The notes beneath the pieces are model-generated. The model ran no database searches. It was not told where the DNA came from and worked only from the letters and a program-made list of their open reading frames with translations. Made by a program: the position numbers and the translations under genes. From NCBI RefSeq assembly GCF_008831285.2, contig NC_045139.1, positions 22,178,412 through 22,242,411 on the forward strand: a DNA stretch of 64,000 nucleotides, given 5' to 3'. This document shows, piece by piece, positions 54,305 through 64,000 of the stretch. The stretch's first letter is position 1. Every line of letters starts with the position of its first letter. This DNA comes from Nymphaea colorata. Its lineage: Eukaryota; Streptophyta; Magnoliopsida; Nymphaeales; Nymphaeaceae.

Positions 54305-56978
54305 GGCCTAACTTAGGCAAGTTATATGGCTGAACCCGTGAGGGAGAGGCCAAACTCACTAAACATTCGAGACGTCTCATCTCGGTCTCCTTTTATGCTT
54401 TTGCTTTATAGTTGAGTCGTTCATTTAAGCAAGTGTCTCGGTTCTCATGTTAAGAACCGGTTTTATTTCAAGTACTTAAACTCTTTTGTAAGTCTTTTTT
54501 CATTATGCAATCAAGAATTAGAAGTTGAGTTTTTCGTGTGAATTGGCTCTTGCCTCTCTCTTCCCTTCATCGTCTTGCCGCCGGTGATCGGAATCCAAAG
54601 GCTCCAACCCGTGGCTCTGGTTGAAGCAAAACAAGCTTGGAGACATTCCTCGAGGCTACCGGAATTCCTCTTGGAGTTTCTTCATCCTACGCATAATTCC
54701 CCGACCTAGTCGCCATCTTCTCACGGTGCAATGTCTTCATCCCCGGAAGAAGTTAGAGGCTGGAGAAGTATCACGAGAAGACTTGGGGAAGATCGGTCTG
54801 TGGTTCTAACCGACTAGTACTCGAGTAGAGACATCCGGCTGCAAGAGGTTTGGTAAGAATCGTTGTTCTCCTTGGTTCTTCATCCTCTAGCAGAAATCAG
54901 AAGTCCATCTGAAATCAACCAAGTCGCCCCTCTTCTCTGCCCAAAACTAGAGAATAGACGGTGAGTTTGGCTGATTGAGGATCGGCTTGATTGGTGTTCT
55001 TGCGGTGAGAAGCCTGTGCGAGTTTGGGAACTTCACCGGTAGACGACCGGTTGTTGCTCACAAGCTCCACGGGGGACCAGCGTAAGGGCTCCTTCGAACG
55101 AGCGTCAATCAACTCAAATTCCATTTCTGACCATGCGCTCAACAAAGGAGAATAAACCACTGCTCACCAACCTCAAGTCTGAGTACAATTTCACATTCGG
55201 TTGAGCAGGAACAATCAGCAGATTGGGCGCAAGTTCCGGACCAATTCTAAGCAAATTCAAAGCAGTTTTCACTCTCTCGTTGATTCCTTTAGCATCGCCC
55301 AGATCTTAGCAAGCTTCCAGCCAATTTTCAGGTGATTCCATTCATCCACGGCTGAGAACGAGTCTTCGATCAGAAATCTGTCCACACGCCGGAAAATCGG
55401 GTGGCTGCTCCGTTCCCGGTGTAACCCGATGGAGTTCCATATTTTTTGCTTCTTCCTAGTTTGTCCATGGTATGATTTATTCAATATCAAAGTTAGAATT
55501 ACTAATCGAGGGCAGCTTCGTCATTCACCCACCTAGCGCAAAGGAGACGCGAGCTGCGAGCGTTACACTCCGCAGCCTCCCTCTCAGCTTCTCGTCTTTA
55601 AGTTGGGAGTTACACTTCTTTCACGCACTTAATCACAAGCATTCACACCACGAGGCTTCAATCCAGCTCTTCTTAGCCATTTGTCTCCAACGTATGAGCC
55701 AGCACTGCCTTCACTTCATTGCACATTCCCATGTGCCATCATTGAGAATTAAAGAGGTAAGTTACACTCTCGTAGCTAGGATGTCCTTTGCCACTCCTTA
55801 GCCTCTTCATCCCTCGTAACTGACCCAAACCCTGTAACTCCAGAATTAACCTCACTTAATCACCCTCTACCTCGTCATTAGTAACCCCCCTTCATCATTA
55901 GGAACCCCTTCACTCGCATGACTCTTGGCTTAACCTTCCTTAGAACGATTCCTACTCATTATTACCCATCTCTCATAGGATTAACCCTCCACCATCATAC
56001 GCCTGACCCTTAGTCTATCTCTAAGCCATAACCAAACCCTTAGCAATTAATCTCCATCTCCCGGCTCTATACAACCTAACCCAAATCGAGCCTACCTAAT
56101 CCCACTCCCAGCTCACTCCTTGTTCCGGGCTCGGTTTGACCCCTTGGAGTCCATTAGCTAGGTTCACCTCCAAGGATTGCACGTGATCAAATAAGCATCT
56201 CTACTACAGCAAGTAAGTCATCTTGCAGCCTCCCTCGCTGCAATCATCTCCCGAACATCTTCCTAGGCGCCAAGGTGACCTCGGCCAGGTGGGCCGAGCC
56301 CCTACCTCCATCCGGGCGCTCCTCCATCACTTTGCTGCCTCTCTCGGCCGACCGAGGCCTGCAACAGCCACACTCCATCCACTCCTATTGCCGAGATCCA
56401 CAATCACTCTCGGCCAGATCTTACTAGAAGACCAGGCGTCCTAGACCAGGCGGGTCTAGCCTCCACTCCACCTCCTTGCTGTGACATCCGAGAGTGGCTG
56501 AGCCACTGGTTTTCTTTCGGATCCTATTGCTGTTTAAGCCGATCTTTCATTGGCTAGGTAACTTCTAAACATCCTATAGAACGGGGTTATTGGGTGCATT
56601 TGCTTTCTAAACCAGGCTCTAGCCATTTGCTACTATCAGTGGTCCCTCCAAGGCACCTTGCCAAGGACACGGCTGCGAGTAGCTAGACCACCAAAGGGAA
56701 AGGGCATGGTTTGGCCGTTCTTAGGGATTGTATGAATGGTTTCTGAATACATGATGAGTGAGTTGTGAGAGTTAAATCAGTACCGCTCGCGTTTGTACAA
56801 GCCTTAATCCCCTCAGTTTTGTAATAGGATTGAAGCCTTGGGTCAGGGAAAACATACTTGTATCTTATACCCAGGGTACTATTAAGTCGGGGTTGCTGTC
56901 TGGCGGGAAAAGTTTTGTAAATATAGTTTGCTTAAGTTTGGACTTTTGGCTCCCACGAGTTGATCCTGGACTTGGGAT
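54305..56978. other. post-gypsy sequence, possibly LTR and untranslated parts
   Basis: A purine stretch (GAGGGAGAGG, 54341) follows the gypsy frame, and the next 500 bp have LTR-like features, but no second LTR copy was found. At 55.8-56.1 kb the + strand is strikingly C/T-rich with recurring ACCC, CCTTA and ATTAACC words. No gene supported. Confidence 0.35.
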
Positions 56979-58745
56979 CTATTCTCGGGCGTAGAAATCG
57001 CTAGCCCGGTCTAGGTTCCCACCAGGTCTCTCCCTTTGTCCCATCTCAGTGAACCTACCATAATATTCACCACCTCTATCTGATCTGACTATCTTGATAA
57101 CCTCACCGGTTTGTTTCTCTACTTCTTTCTTATATTCCTTGAAAACTTGACACACATCGGATTTTTCAAAGATTAAGTAGAGATACAAATACCGAGAATA
57201 GTCATCTATAAAGGTGACAAAATACTTTTCGCCTGTGTAACAAGGAGGGAAAGGTCCACAAAGATCTGTGTGAACAATTCCTAATCTTTCAATACATCGC
57301 TCGGCACCTTCTTTATATATGTTAGTTTGCTTTGCCTTTATGCAATCTACACATATGTCGTTATCTGTAAAATCAAGAGATCGTAAGATCCCTTCATTTA
57401 TGAGTCTCCTTATTCTCTTTTCAGAGATATAACCCAAACGGCGGTGCCATAGCGTGTATGAATCATCATTTATGGTACTACGCTTATTGTCAATTATATT
57501 ATGACTAGAAACCAACGATTCAGGAGATTGGATCTTCACATTCAACTTGTATAAACCATCACACAAAATAGCAGAACCAATTTCAACAAGATCTTTATAA
57601 ATGAACATCTTTGAATTCTCAAACTTTAAACATAAATCAAATTTGTCTAGTCTTGATACAGAAATCAAGTTTCTACTATATGATGGAACAAAGAAAACAT
57701 CATGAAGATCCAAAACAAAGCCAGTATCAAGCCTAATCTGGCATTCTCCTACAGCCTTCACATGTGAGCGCATTTTGTTTCTTGAGAAAATGCTCATCTC
57801 ATGTAGCGTTGGTTCCCTTTTGCTCAGAAAGTCCTGTAATGAATTGGCAATATGCACAGTAGCATCAGAGTCAATCCACCAACTATTAATAGGAACATGT
57901 AACATATTACTTTCAAGTGAAACAAATGACATGTTACCTTTCTTCTCTAACCAATTCTTGTACTTGATGCAGTCTAACTTCTTATGCCTTTTTTTCTTGC
58001 AAAAGAAACACTTTATATGAGCTAAGTTAGTCTGCACAGTTTGAGAAGCAGTTGAATTTGTTGACTTCTTCTTGGCACTTTTCTTTATGCCAACTTTACC
58101 AACTCTAGAGTGAGAAACCATATGTGCACTTTGCAACTTCTCACCTTTCATTCTTTCCTCTTCTTCAACACACTTAAACATCAATTCATTGAATGTCCAT
58201 TCAGTATTATGTGTGTTGTAACTGATCTTAAAAGGAGTATATTCAGCTGGTAAAGAGGTCAAAGTAAAGAATACCAAGAAAGACTCAGAAATAGTCAACT
58301 TCATGTCATTCAATTGAGAAGCAATGTTCCTCATTTCTAACATATGCTGACGAATGTTACCCCCTCCTTGATATTTCATAGATATTAACTTTGACATTAG
58401 GGTACTGGCTCTGGCTTTATGAGAGCTGACAAACTGAGCCTCAATTGCATCCAAGAACTCTCTCACTATCCTACAAGGTGGGATAGCACCACGTATGTTC
58501 TTAGCGACCTTTGATTGCAAAAGCAACAAGCTTAGTCGGTTAGAACGCTCCCACTTGTCAAAGTACACTGTTTCATTATGTATACTTTGTTGTGTAAGAG
58601 GTGGTGGCTCAGGTCGCCTCAAAGCCATATCCAAATCCATATACCTCAATGTAAACACAACATTTTATTTCCATTCAGCATAATTCGAATCATCAAGTAA
58701 ATGGATAGAATTTGAGCCATTAAAATAAATAGAACCAGACACTAC
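56979..58745 (-). pseudogene. copia gag-protease-integrase, long open frame
   Basis: A 559-codon frame on the minus strand (58658 to 56979) runs through the gag core (WERSNRLSLLLLQSKVAKNI, MLEMRNIASQLNDMKL), a CCHC knuckle (CFFCKKKRHKKLDC) and a protease site WWIDSDATVHIA. There the usual DSGAT has Asp for Gly. The GAG-pre-integrase block has LWHRRLGYISEKRI, and the integrase has HTDLCGPFP, FVTFIDDYSRY and VRSDRGGEYYGRF. Upstream gag sequence (DDSNYAEWK) continues to about 58740 in the same frame, but a TAA at 58665-58667 interrupts it. The integrase stops being family-like after FTEMGQ (about 57045), joined to unrelated sequence. No RT follows. Confidence 0.85.
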
Positions 58746-59435
58746 AGACGACAAAAGACATCAATAGGTTGACATGCATTATATGCGACAAACCATATAG
58801 AACAATAAACTAAATAAAAGGCTCTTTATGTCTATTATTTCCAAGACAAATACCAGGGGTCATTAAGATACTACTTTGGTAATATGCCTAATACGCACAT
58901 GTATTCCGTCTTAACTTTATCTAGTAAAACTAAGAAATGTAAATTCAAACTATAGTTAAGCATAACACCTTTGCGTGTAAAATGACAAAACTATGTAAGA
59001 ATCTATTTTCCTATTTTACTCTACTTATTCTCTTGAACATAACACACTACCTTTGGGTAATTATGTTATTTCAAATGAGAGTAAGTACAACATGAAACAC
59101 TAATGTGCCTTTAAATAATGCATAGTCACTTTGGTGAGGCATGACATGATTTAACTAATCGTAGGCTCTTTACATTAGCGTTATCGTACAAACTTTATGA
59201 TCATGCGACAAAATTAACTTTAGCATAATCCTAAATAAAATATGATACAAGAATATAATATGTCATAATAACACATTTAAAAATGAAACACACGGATCAT
59301 TTCTGCATAATCAACTTAATGCTATCTAAATCGTTCATTAAAGCTCCATAAAACATAATGAATCGGTCTCGTATCGATCTAAAATTATCGAATCAATTCA
59401 TTAAACACCTTAAATGGGCATACAACTACATTTAC
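58746..59435. other. AT-rich spacer upstream of the copia frame
   Basis: No gene recognised. It may be untranslated leader of the minus-strand copia, but no primer site or LTR was identified. Confidence 0.35.
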
Positions 59436-59439
59436 CAGC

Positions 59440-59705
59440 TTCCTCTAGCTTAGAACCGGTCTCGTATCAGTCCTAAATGGACTGAACCGGTGGAAAATTA
59501 TATGAACCGGTCCGAAAAGGGAAAGAACCGGTCTCAAACAACTCTGAATCAGTTTGAAAAAGCCAAAATCGGTTCTGAAACTGAATAAACCGGTTTGAAA
59601 ATCAACAGAACCGGTCTACAAAAGAGTCGAATCGGTCTCAAAAGTCAAAACCGGTCCCAAAAAGGTCCAAATCGGTTCAGAAATGGGCCGAATCGGTTCT
59701 GTTTT
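59440..59705 (+). repeat. ACCGGTY motif array
   Basis: The word AACCGGT or its near match AATCGGT recurs about every 18-25 bp, separated by A-rich filler, roughly a dozen times. It gives a periodic but probably meaningless translation rich in Asn, Arg and Gly. Confidence 0.6.
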
Positions 59706-60600
59706 GAAAACAGACCGTATGGATATGGTTCGGGTCCGAAAAGACCCGACCCAATCCAAAAATCAAAGGAAAAAACCAGCGGAATGGCGCGGGCGGGCGG
59801 CAACGAAAACGATTTTTTTTTTTTGAAACGCTTTTTACTACGGGCCTGCATCGGATCCGAAAGGACCCGATCTGGACCCGCCGATCACCACGCGCACGGG
59901 CGGTTTCAGGGAAACAGAAATGCCTCCCGCCGTCGTCGCCCAACGACAGAGAACGTGGGATGGCGGGGGCGCTTCAGCCGGCTCTCCCACCGGCCGTGGA
60001 ACGTTTTCGGCGGTCGCTGGTGCCGTCCGGCACCCGGCCACACTGCCGGCCACTTCTTGTGGCTGGTGGGTGAGAAACGCCCTTACTTTTGATGCTTTAA
60101 ACAGAAACAAGAGGAGGCGTTAGACGATCTTCATCTCAGCCTCCCGCTGCCTGTGGTTGGCGGCCAGACGACGCAAGGCTTCGAGCGACCTCACTCCAGA
60201 CTCCCGCCGCCTGTGGATGGCGGCCGGACGTCGCAAGGTCTGAGCGGTCGACGCCTGAATGCTCATCCCTCCTCTGGTTTCCCCTTTTCCCTCTTTCGTG
60301 GCTGCCACAGATGCAAGAGAGCCGTCGGGGAGGGGGTCGAACCAGGATAGGTTGGAGGTCGTTCGTCGCTTTCCGACGACAAACGCCTGCCCAAAACCGA
60401 CTGTCCCTATCCCTGTTCGTGTCCCTGCGGCTGCAATGGAAGCCAACGGCTTCCATCACCCACGTGATGGAGGCCGTCTCCTTCTTTTCACATTTCTGCC
60501 CTATTCTCTTTGCGTGAAAACAGAATGCAAAGGGAAAACCGCGCAGCGGAATCGTGGTGTGGGTCCATAACCCATTGTTGGAACTTTGCTAGGAATTTAG
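59706..60600. other. GC-rich stretch, unrecognised
   Basis: GC content is far above the window average, with overlapping open frames on both strands and no recognisable family. It could be the promoter/leader of an LTR element or a decayed gene start. It contains the 60-bp duplication listed separately. Confidence 0.35.
60121..60240 (+). repeat. 60-bp tandem duplication
   Basis: CTCCCGCTGCCTGTGGTTGG at 60141 recurs as CTCCCGCCGCCTGTGGATGG at 60201, and the following GGCGGCC and CGCAAGG words match. The 60-bp period keeps any reading frame. Confidence 0.8.
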
Positions 60601-60749
60601 ATAGCGCACAAACGAAAATGCAGAAATCGAAATAATATTCATAGATTCATGTGTTTCATAGGGCGGAAGAAGAACCTGTAGAGGCGACCGCCGACTAAAT
60701 GTCGGCGGCTGTTGGTAGAACGGCTACAGTCCCCATAGAGTCGTTCTCC

Positions 60750-60785
60750 TACGGAGGCGGCGGCGGCGGCAGCGGCAGCGGCAAT
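60750..60785 (+). repeat. GGC trinucleotide repeat
   Basis: About ten (GGC/AGC) units in a row, within a GC-rich stretch (60.66-60.80 kb). Confidence 0.85.
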
Positions 60786-61637
60786 GGGTTTCTCTCCTCA
60801 GCCATAGCAGCCCAGTGATGGGGACAGGCAATTCACGTATGGCTAAGTGGACCGATTACCCAGACGGTAAAAACTGAATGTGTCTCACACCATCACAAGA
60901 CACGAGTATTTATACTTAAGGGTTTGAAACGGATATGGACCCGTATCGACGCAGGACTATCCAGATGGGAAAATCCCAATATTGTTCAGATGCTTGCGCC
61001 GTTCGATGCTGAATGTGGATCTTTGTTTTTTTTGTGCTTCCAGGCAAGAGAACTTACCACTAGAAATAGGCGATACTATTGGTTCAAATTACCAGCTGAA
61101 ATTTGTGTAGTTCTGGATCACAGTGACGTTTGCTAAAAGCGATTCAGCTAAGGCCTTTATAGGCCCGATCTATGAATTAGACTTTCACTGACGAAATGGA
61201 TCAGTTTATTGATTGTTTACGTATTTGATTTTGCGATTTATATTGTTGGTGGGAGTTCATGCTTGGTTGACTATCGTTCTTTTAAAATTTCATATTCATT
61301 TTTTTAATTTTAGATATGTTGTCAATTCTGGTGGTCTGTTGGCAAGGACAAAAATGCATCAAAGAACTTGAACATCGGTTGTCTTGTCTGGATGTTGTGT
61401 GTGTTAACCATATTTTTTTCTGAAGTTTTTTTTCGGTTTCTTCTAAATTTTAGGTGTCTACTTCATCAACATCCTAGCATATGCAATCGGGATAATTGAT
61501 TATGGGGCTGGTTGCGTGGAGCTATTGATTGATTATGGAGATGGAACTGGCTCAATTTTATATATTTTTTAAAAAATGGGTTTCATCTGTGATTGTACTT
61601 ATCATTTAATGAGTTAGTCTAATTGATTGGTGAATTT
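60786..61637. other. spacer before exon-like blocks
   Basis: One possible exon begins after TTGTGCTTCCAG at about 61044 and reads RNRRYYWFKLPAEICVVLDH before a stop at 61134. Its relation to the blocks at 61638 and 61932 is unknown. Confidence 0.3.
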
Positions 61638-61970
61638 AGGCAATCGGTGTTGGAGCTGATCCAATGTTATCAGCTAGATCAAATGGTTCTTAATTTTATC
61701 TTATCTGGGAATTTGATTAAGAGAGTTGTGATGCCCCCTGATGTTGTTTCTTTCGATGATGCTGACATGGATCAAGCTTGCATTGATTATGTTATCAATT
61801 GTGCCAAAAAAGGTTAGGTGACAAAAGATTTATACCAATTCAAATTATGCATCCATGAGAGGAAGAAAAAAAAAATCTTGCAATCCGTTTTTTTTCTTGT
61901 TTGATCTTTTAGGAACTTGCTCTTGTTACAGGAGATGTGCTGGAATTATTAGAAGCAATCAGAGATCATT
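61638..61970 (+). pseudogene. two exon-like blocks of an unrecognised gene
   Basis: Block 1 (61638-61812, acceptor TTTAG, donor AAG|GTTAGG) encodes SVLELIQCYQLDQMVLNFIL, then RVVMPPDVVSFDDADMDQAC and IDYVINCAKK. Block 2 starts after TTACAG at about 61932 and joins in phase to read GDVLELLEAIRDH. Splice signals, matching phase and the absence of stops suggest a real gene or recent gene fragment. I cannot name the family. No downstream exons are visible before copia sequence begins at about 62.2 kb. Confidence 0.45.
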
Positions 61971-62239
61971 GGGTTTACTCGAACGAGTTTGAGTCGAGCT
62001 TGAGTTGGCTCAACTTGTTGTGCAGCCCTAATCGCAACCAACCACTTAAGAGAATTTGTGCAATTCTTTACCTCTAAATATGATGAGGGCTTCTCATTGA
62101 CAATTGACTCTCCAACTGACAAAGCATAAACACCTATCGGTGTATCTATACCTTTGTTCGCTCATGATGTTGAATGACTTCATCTAACTTCATCATGGAT
62201 GGAAGCTGCACTAAAGGTGCTCATGAAGAACTTGATGAT

Positions 62240-63215
62240 TGATCATGGGGTTGAGAGTCAACTTCAAAATTTATATTTTTCTATACTTGTCATATTTTGT
62301 CCTTTCTCTTTTACACACTCAACAGAAGATTTACTTTGTTGATGTAATAAAGGTGATTCATCCAAATTATATCTTTATTGATAATAAGTTATGGAGACTT
62401 ACAAGCATCATACCAAAGTCTATATCTCTTTACTCTAGATGCTTAACAAACAAAGAAACATTTTCTAGCCTTAGGCTTAAGTTTACCTTGATCAATCTGA
62501 GCATATGTAGGACAACCAAATCTTCTTAAATTAGAAAAATATACAAGAAAACCAAACCATACCACTTTGGATGTCTTGCATTCAATTGAAGCATTTGGAG
62601 ACCAATTTACCACATAGCAGGCCATACTAATTAGTGCTGCACAAAACTCTTTTCCAAGCCCTGCATTAGATAATATATAATATGTATTTTCTAACAAAGT
62701 TATATATGTATGCTTTGCAACCCTATTTTATTGGGGAGTTTTAGCAACAATGTGCTTCCTATCAATGTCTTCAACTCTGTAATATTTAGTGAACTCGTTA
62801 TTACAAAATTCAAGCTCATTATCAATTTAAAATCTTTTAATTTGTTTCCATGTCTATTTCCAAATGAGTTTTTTTTTCATCTTTCAAATCTCACAAATAC
62901 CATACTTTTATACAACAAAAAGTAAACCAAAACTTTTCTAGAATAATCATCAATAAAAGGAGCATGTAATGAGCACGACCTTTCTAATTTACTTGTGCAA
63001 GAGTTCACAAATATGAGTGAATGCAATCCAAAATGCAAAACTGACTCTTTTATGCTTACCAAATACATAATTTTCACAAAAGTTCATTTTTCTCATGCTC
63101 TAACCATCAAAAAAACTCCTTTTGCTCAAAATACACAGCCCTTTCTCACTCATATGACCAAGCCTTATGTGTCATAATTTCAGTTGTTTGACTCTGATAT
63201 GAAAGATATAGCAAC
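62240..63215 (-). pseudogene. minus-strand copia integrase (part after MITE)
   Basis: The minus strand reads LWHMRLGHMSEKGL (GAG-pre-integrase, near 63.17 kb), FIDDYSRKVLVYFL (integrase, near 62.93 kb), YVVNWSPNASIECK and LRRFGCPTYAQIDQGKLKPK (near 62.6-62.5 kb). Frames are broken and an internal deletion precedes FIDDYSRK. It is the continuation of the copia piece at 63571-64000. Confidence 0.7.
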
Positions 63216-63570
63216 CATAGTCACAAAAAAAGCGTTATTTAAAAAAAAACACGACAAAATGAAATGCCATTTAAAACTAAAAAAACGCATTTTTTTAAAC
63301 ATTGAAAACATGTTTTTAACATGTTTTTTTCACTTTTTTATTTTTTTAATGCAAACAGTTTTTTTTATTTTCTATTTTTATTTGTTGCTAATCTACTTGT
63401 CTTTTGATGTTTATGTTATTATTTTCTCACTTATTTTATTTTCCTCAATTTTATTTTTTTTATTTAAAAAAATACCTTTTTTCCCTTTTTATGTATTTTT
63501 CAAGCCCGCCGCATTATACCAAAAAAAAAACCTCGCTATTTAAAACTTCAAGACGTTATTTGTGACTATG
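63216..63570. mobile_element. MITE B3 (TAGTCACAAA family), complete, inside copia
   Basis: It begins CATAGTCACAAA and ends TTTGTGACTATG, a perfect 12-bp inverted repeat. The flanking TA inside CATA/TATG could be a TA target duplication. The 355-bp interior is T-rich and matches the copy at 7214. It separates two parts of one minus-strand copia, so it inserted after that element. Confidence 0.75.
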
Positions 63571-64000
63571 ATAACACTAAACCTCTCATTATGGAACCTT
63601 TCAAAACATATAAACTTTAAATTTTCTTATTTTTCATTAATGAGACACCTTTGATAACTTTCGTAAGTCTACTTTCAAATGAGTACATGCAATCATTTCA
63701 TCCAAGAGTACTCAATGCAATAAGATTCTTCTTTAAATTAGGGACATGCCTTACATTGGCCAATGTTGTAACAATTTCATCATGCATCTTAATTTTGACA
63801 ATACATTTGCCAACAGTCTTACAAGATGCATTATTACCCATCAAAACTGAACCACCTTCATTTGGTTCATAAGTAGAAAACCATACATATTAAGGCACAC
63901 ATAAAAAAAAACATCCAAGTCAAGAATCCATTCATCTTGGGATCTTTTCTTTTACATGTTCAACAATTACATAGCATCCTTTGCAATACTAGCCTCTCCT
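63571..64000 (-). pseudogene. minus-strand copia protease/pre-integrase part
   Basis: The minus strand from about 63850 reads VLMGNNASCKTVGKCIVKIK, then VTTLANVRHVPNLKKNLIAL, the region just after the copia protease. It continues beyond the window edge. With 62240-63215 it forms one element split by the MITE. Confidence 0.7.

Noticed and set aside
59595-60092. 165-codon + strand open frame
   Set aside because: Its first part is the translation of the ACCGGT array and the rest is GC-rich sequence with open frames on both strands; no family resemblance.
60576-60960. Possible LTR ending in TGTTGGAAC next to the copia at 57-58.7 kb
   Set aside because: No matching second copy and no recognisable primer-binding site; not strong enough to annotate.
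1-64000. CRISPR arrays, operons, organellar insertions, endogenous pararetroviruses
   Set aside because: Nothing with the required repeat-spacer pattern, bacterial gene layout, plastid or mitochondrial genes, or viral coat/movement protein motifs was seen.

Overview
This window is nuclear DNA from a flowering plant. It contains one well-preserved gene of 18 coding exons with plant-type GT-AG introns. Nearly everything around it is plant transposable-element debris: Ty1/copia and Ty3/gypsy elements, a LINE, hAT remnants and miniature inverted-repeat elements (MITEs), with AT-rich spacers and microsatellites. The species cannot be assigned from the sequence. No bacterial, viral or organellar genes were recognised.

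The gene, about 10.67-29.6 kb on the + strand, encodes acetyl-CoA synthetase (AMP-forming, ACS). The 18 exons join in frame to 706 codons from the ATG at 10827, or 757 from an in-frame upstream ATG at 10674. All core motifs of the adenylate-forming family are present, including the catalytic lysine near the C-terminus. Three introns are inflated by repeats: intron 6 (2.9 kb), intron 8 (3.8 kb) and intron 10 (4.9 kb). Intron 10 appears to use a GC donor (GC-AG intron).

Upstream (1-10.6 kb) there is a possible TRIM element (about 2.3-2.7 kb), a decayed minus-strand copia (about 3-5.8 kb), a coding-like minus-strand relic at 6.6-6.9 kb, and two MITE families at 6.9-8.8 kb. Downstream (29.6-47.3 kb) there is a decayed LINE (about 32.5-39.9 kb). 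It is interrupted by a copia element with both LTRs and a 5-bp target duplication (35.8-39.6 kb). A second copia (42.5-46.9 kb) carries an insertion in its RNase H region. Next comes a minus-strand LTR with primer-binding site lying against a decayed hAT transposase (47.0-48.7 kb).

The last third holds an unusual minisatellite with AGCGGTGA/CACCGCT-type units and flanking direct repeats (50.0-51.1 kb), the integrase-chromodomain end of a gypsy chromovirus (53.1-54.3 kb), and a minus-strand copia with a 559-codon open gag-integrase frame (57.0-58.7 kb). It also holds an ACCGGT motif array (59.4-59.7 kb), two exon-like blocks of an unrecognised gene (61.6-62.0 kb), and another minus-strand copia split by a MITE (62.2-64.0 kb).

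I see no evidence of an undescribed multi-gene system. The observations most worth checking are the GC-AG intron and alternative N-terminus of ACS, the nested copia with non-TG..CA LTR ends, the MITE family found in three places, the 50-kb minisatellite, and the orphan coding-like fragments. Exon joins and translations were made by eye against remembered family sequence; no search was run.
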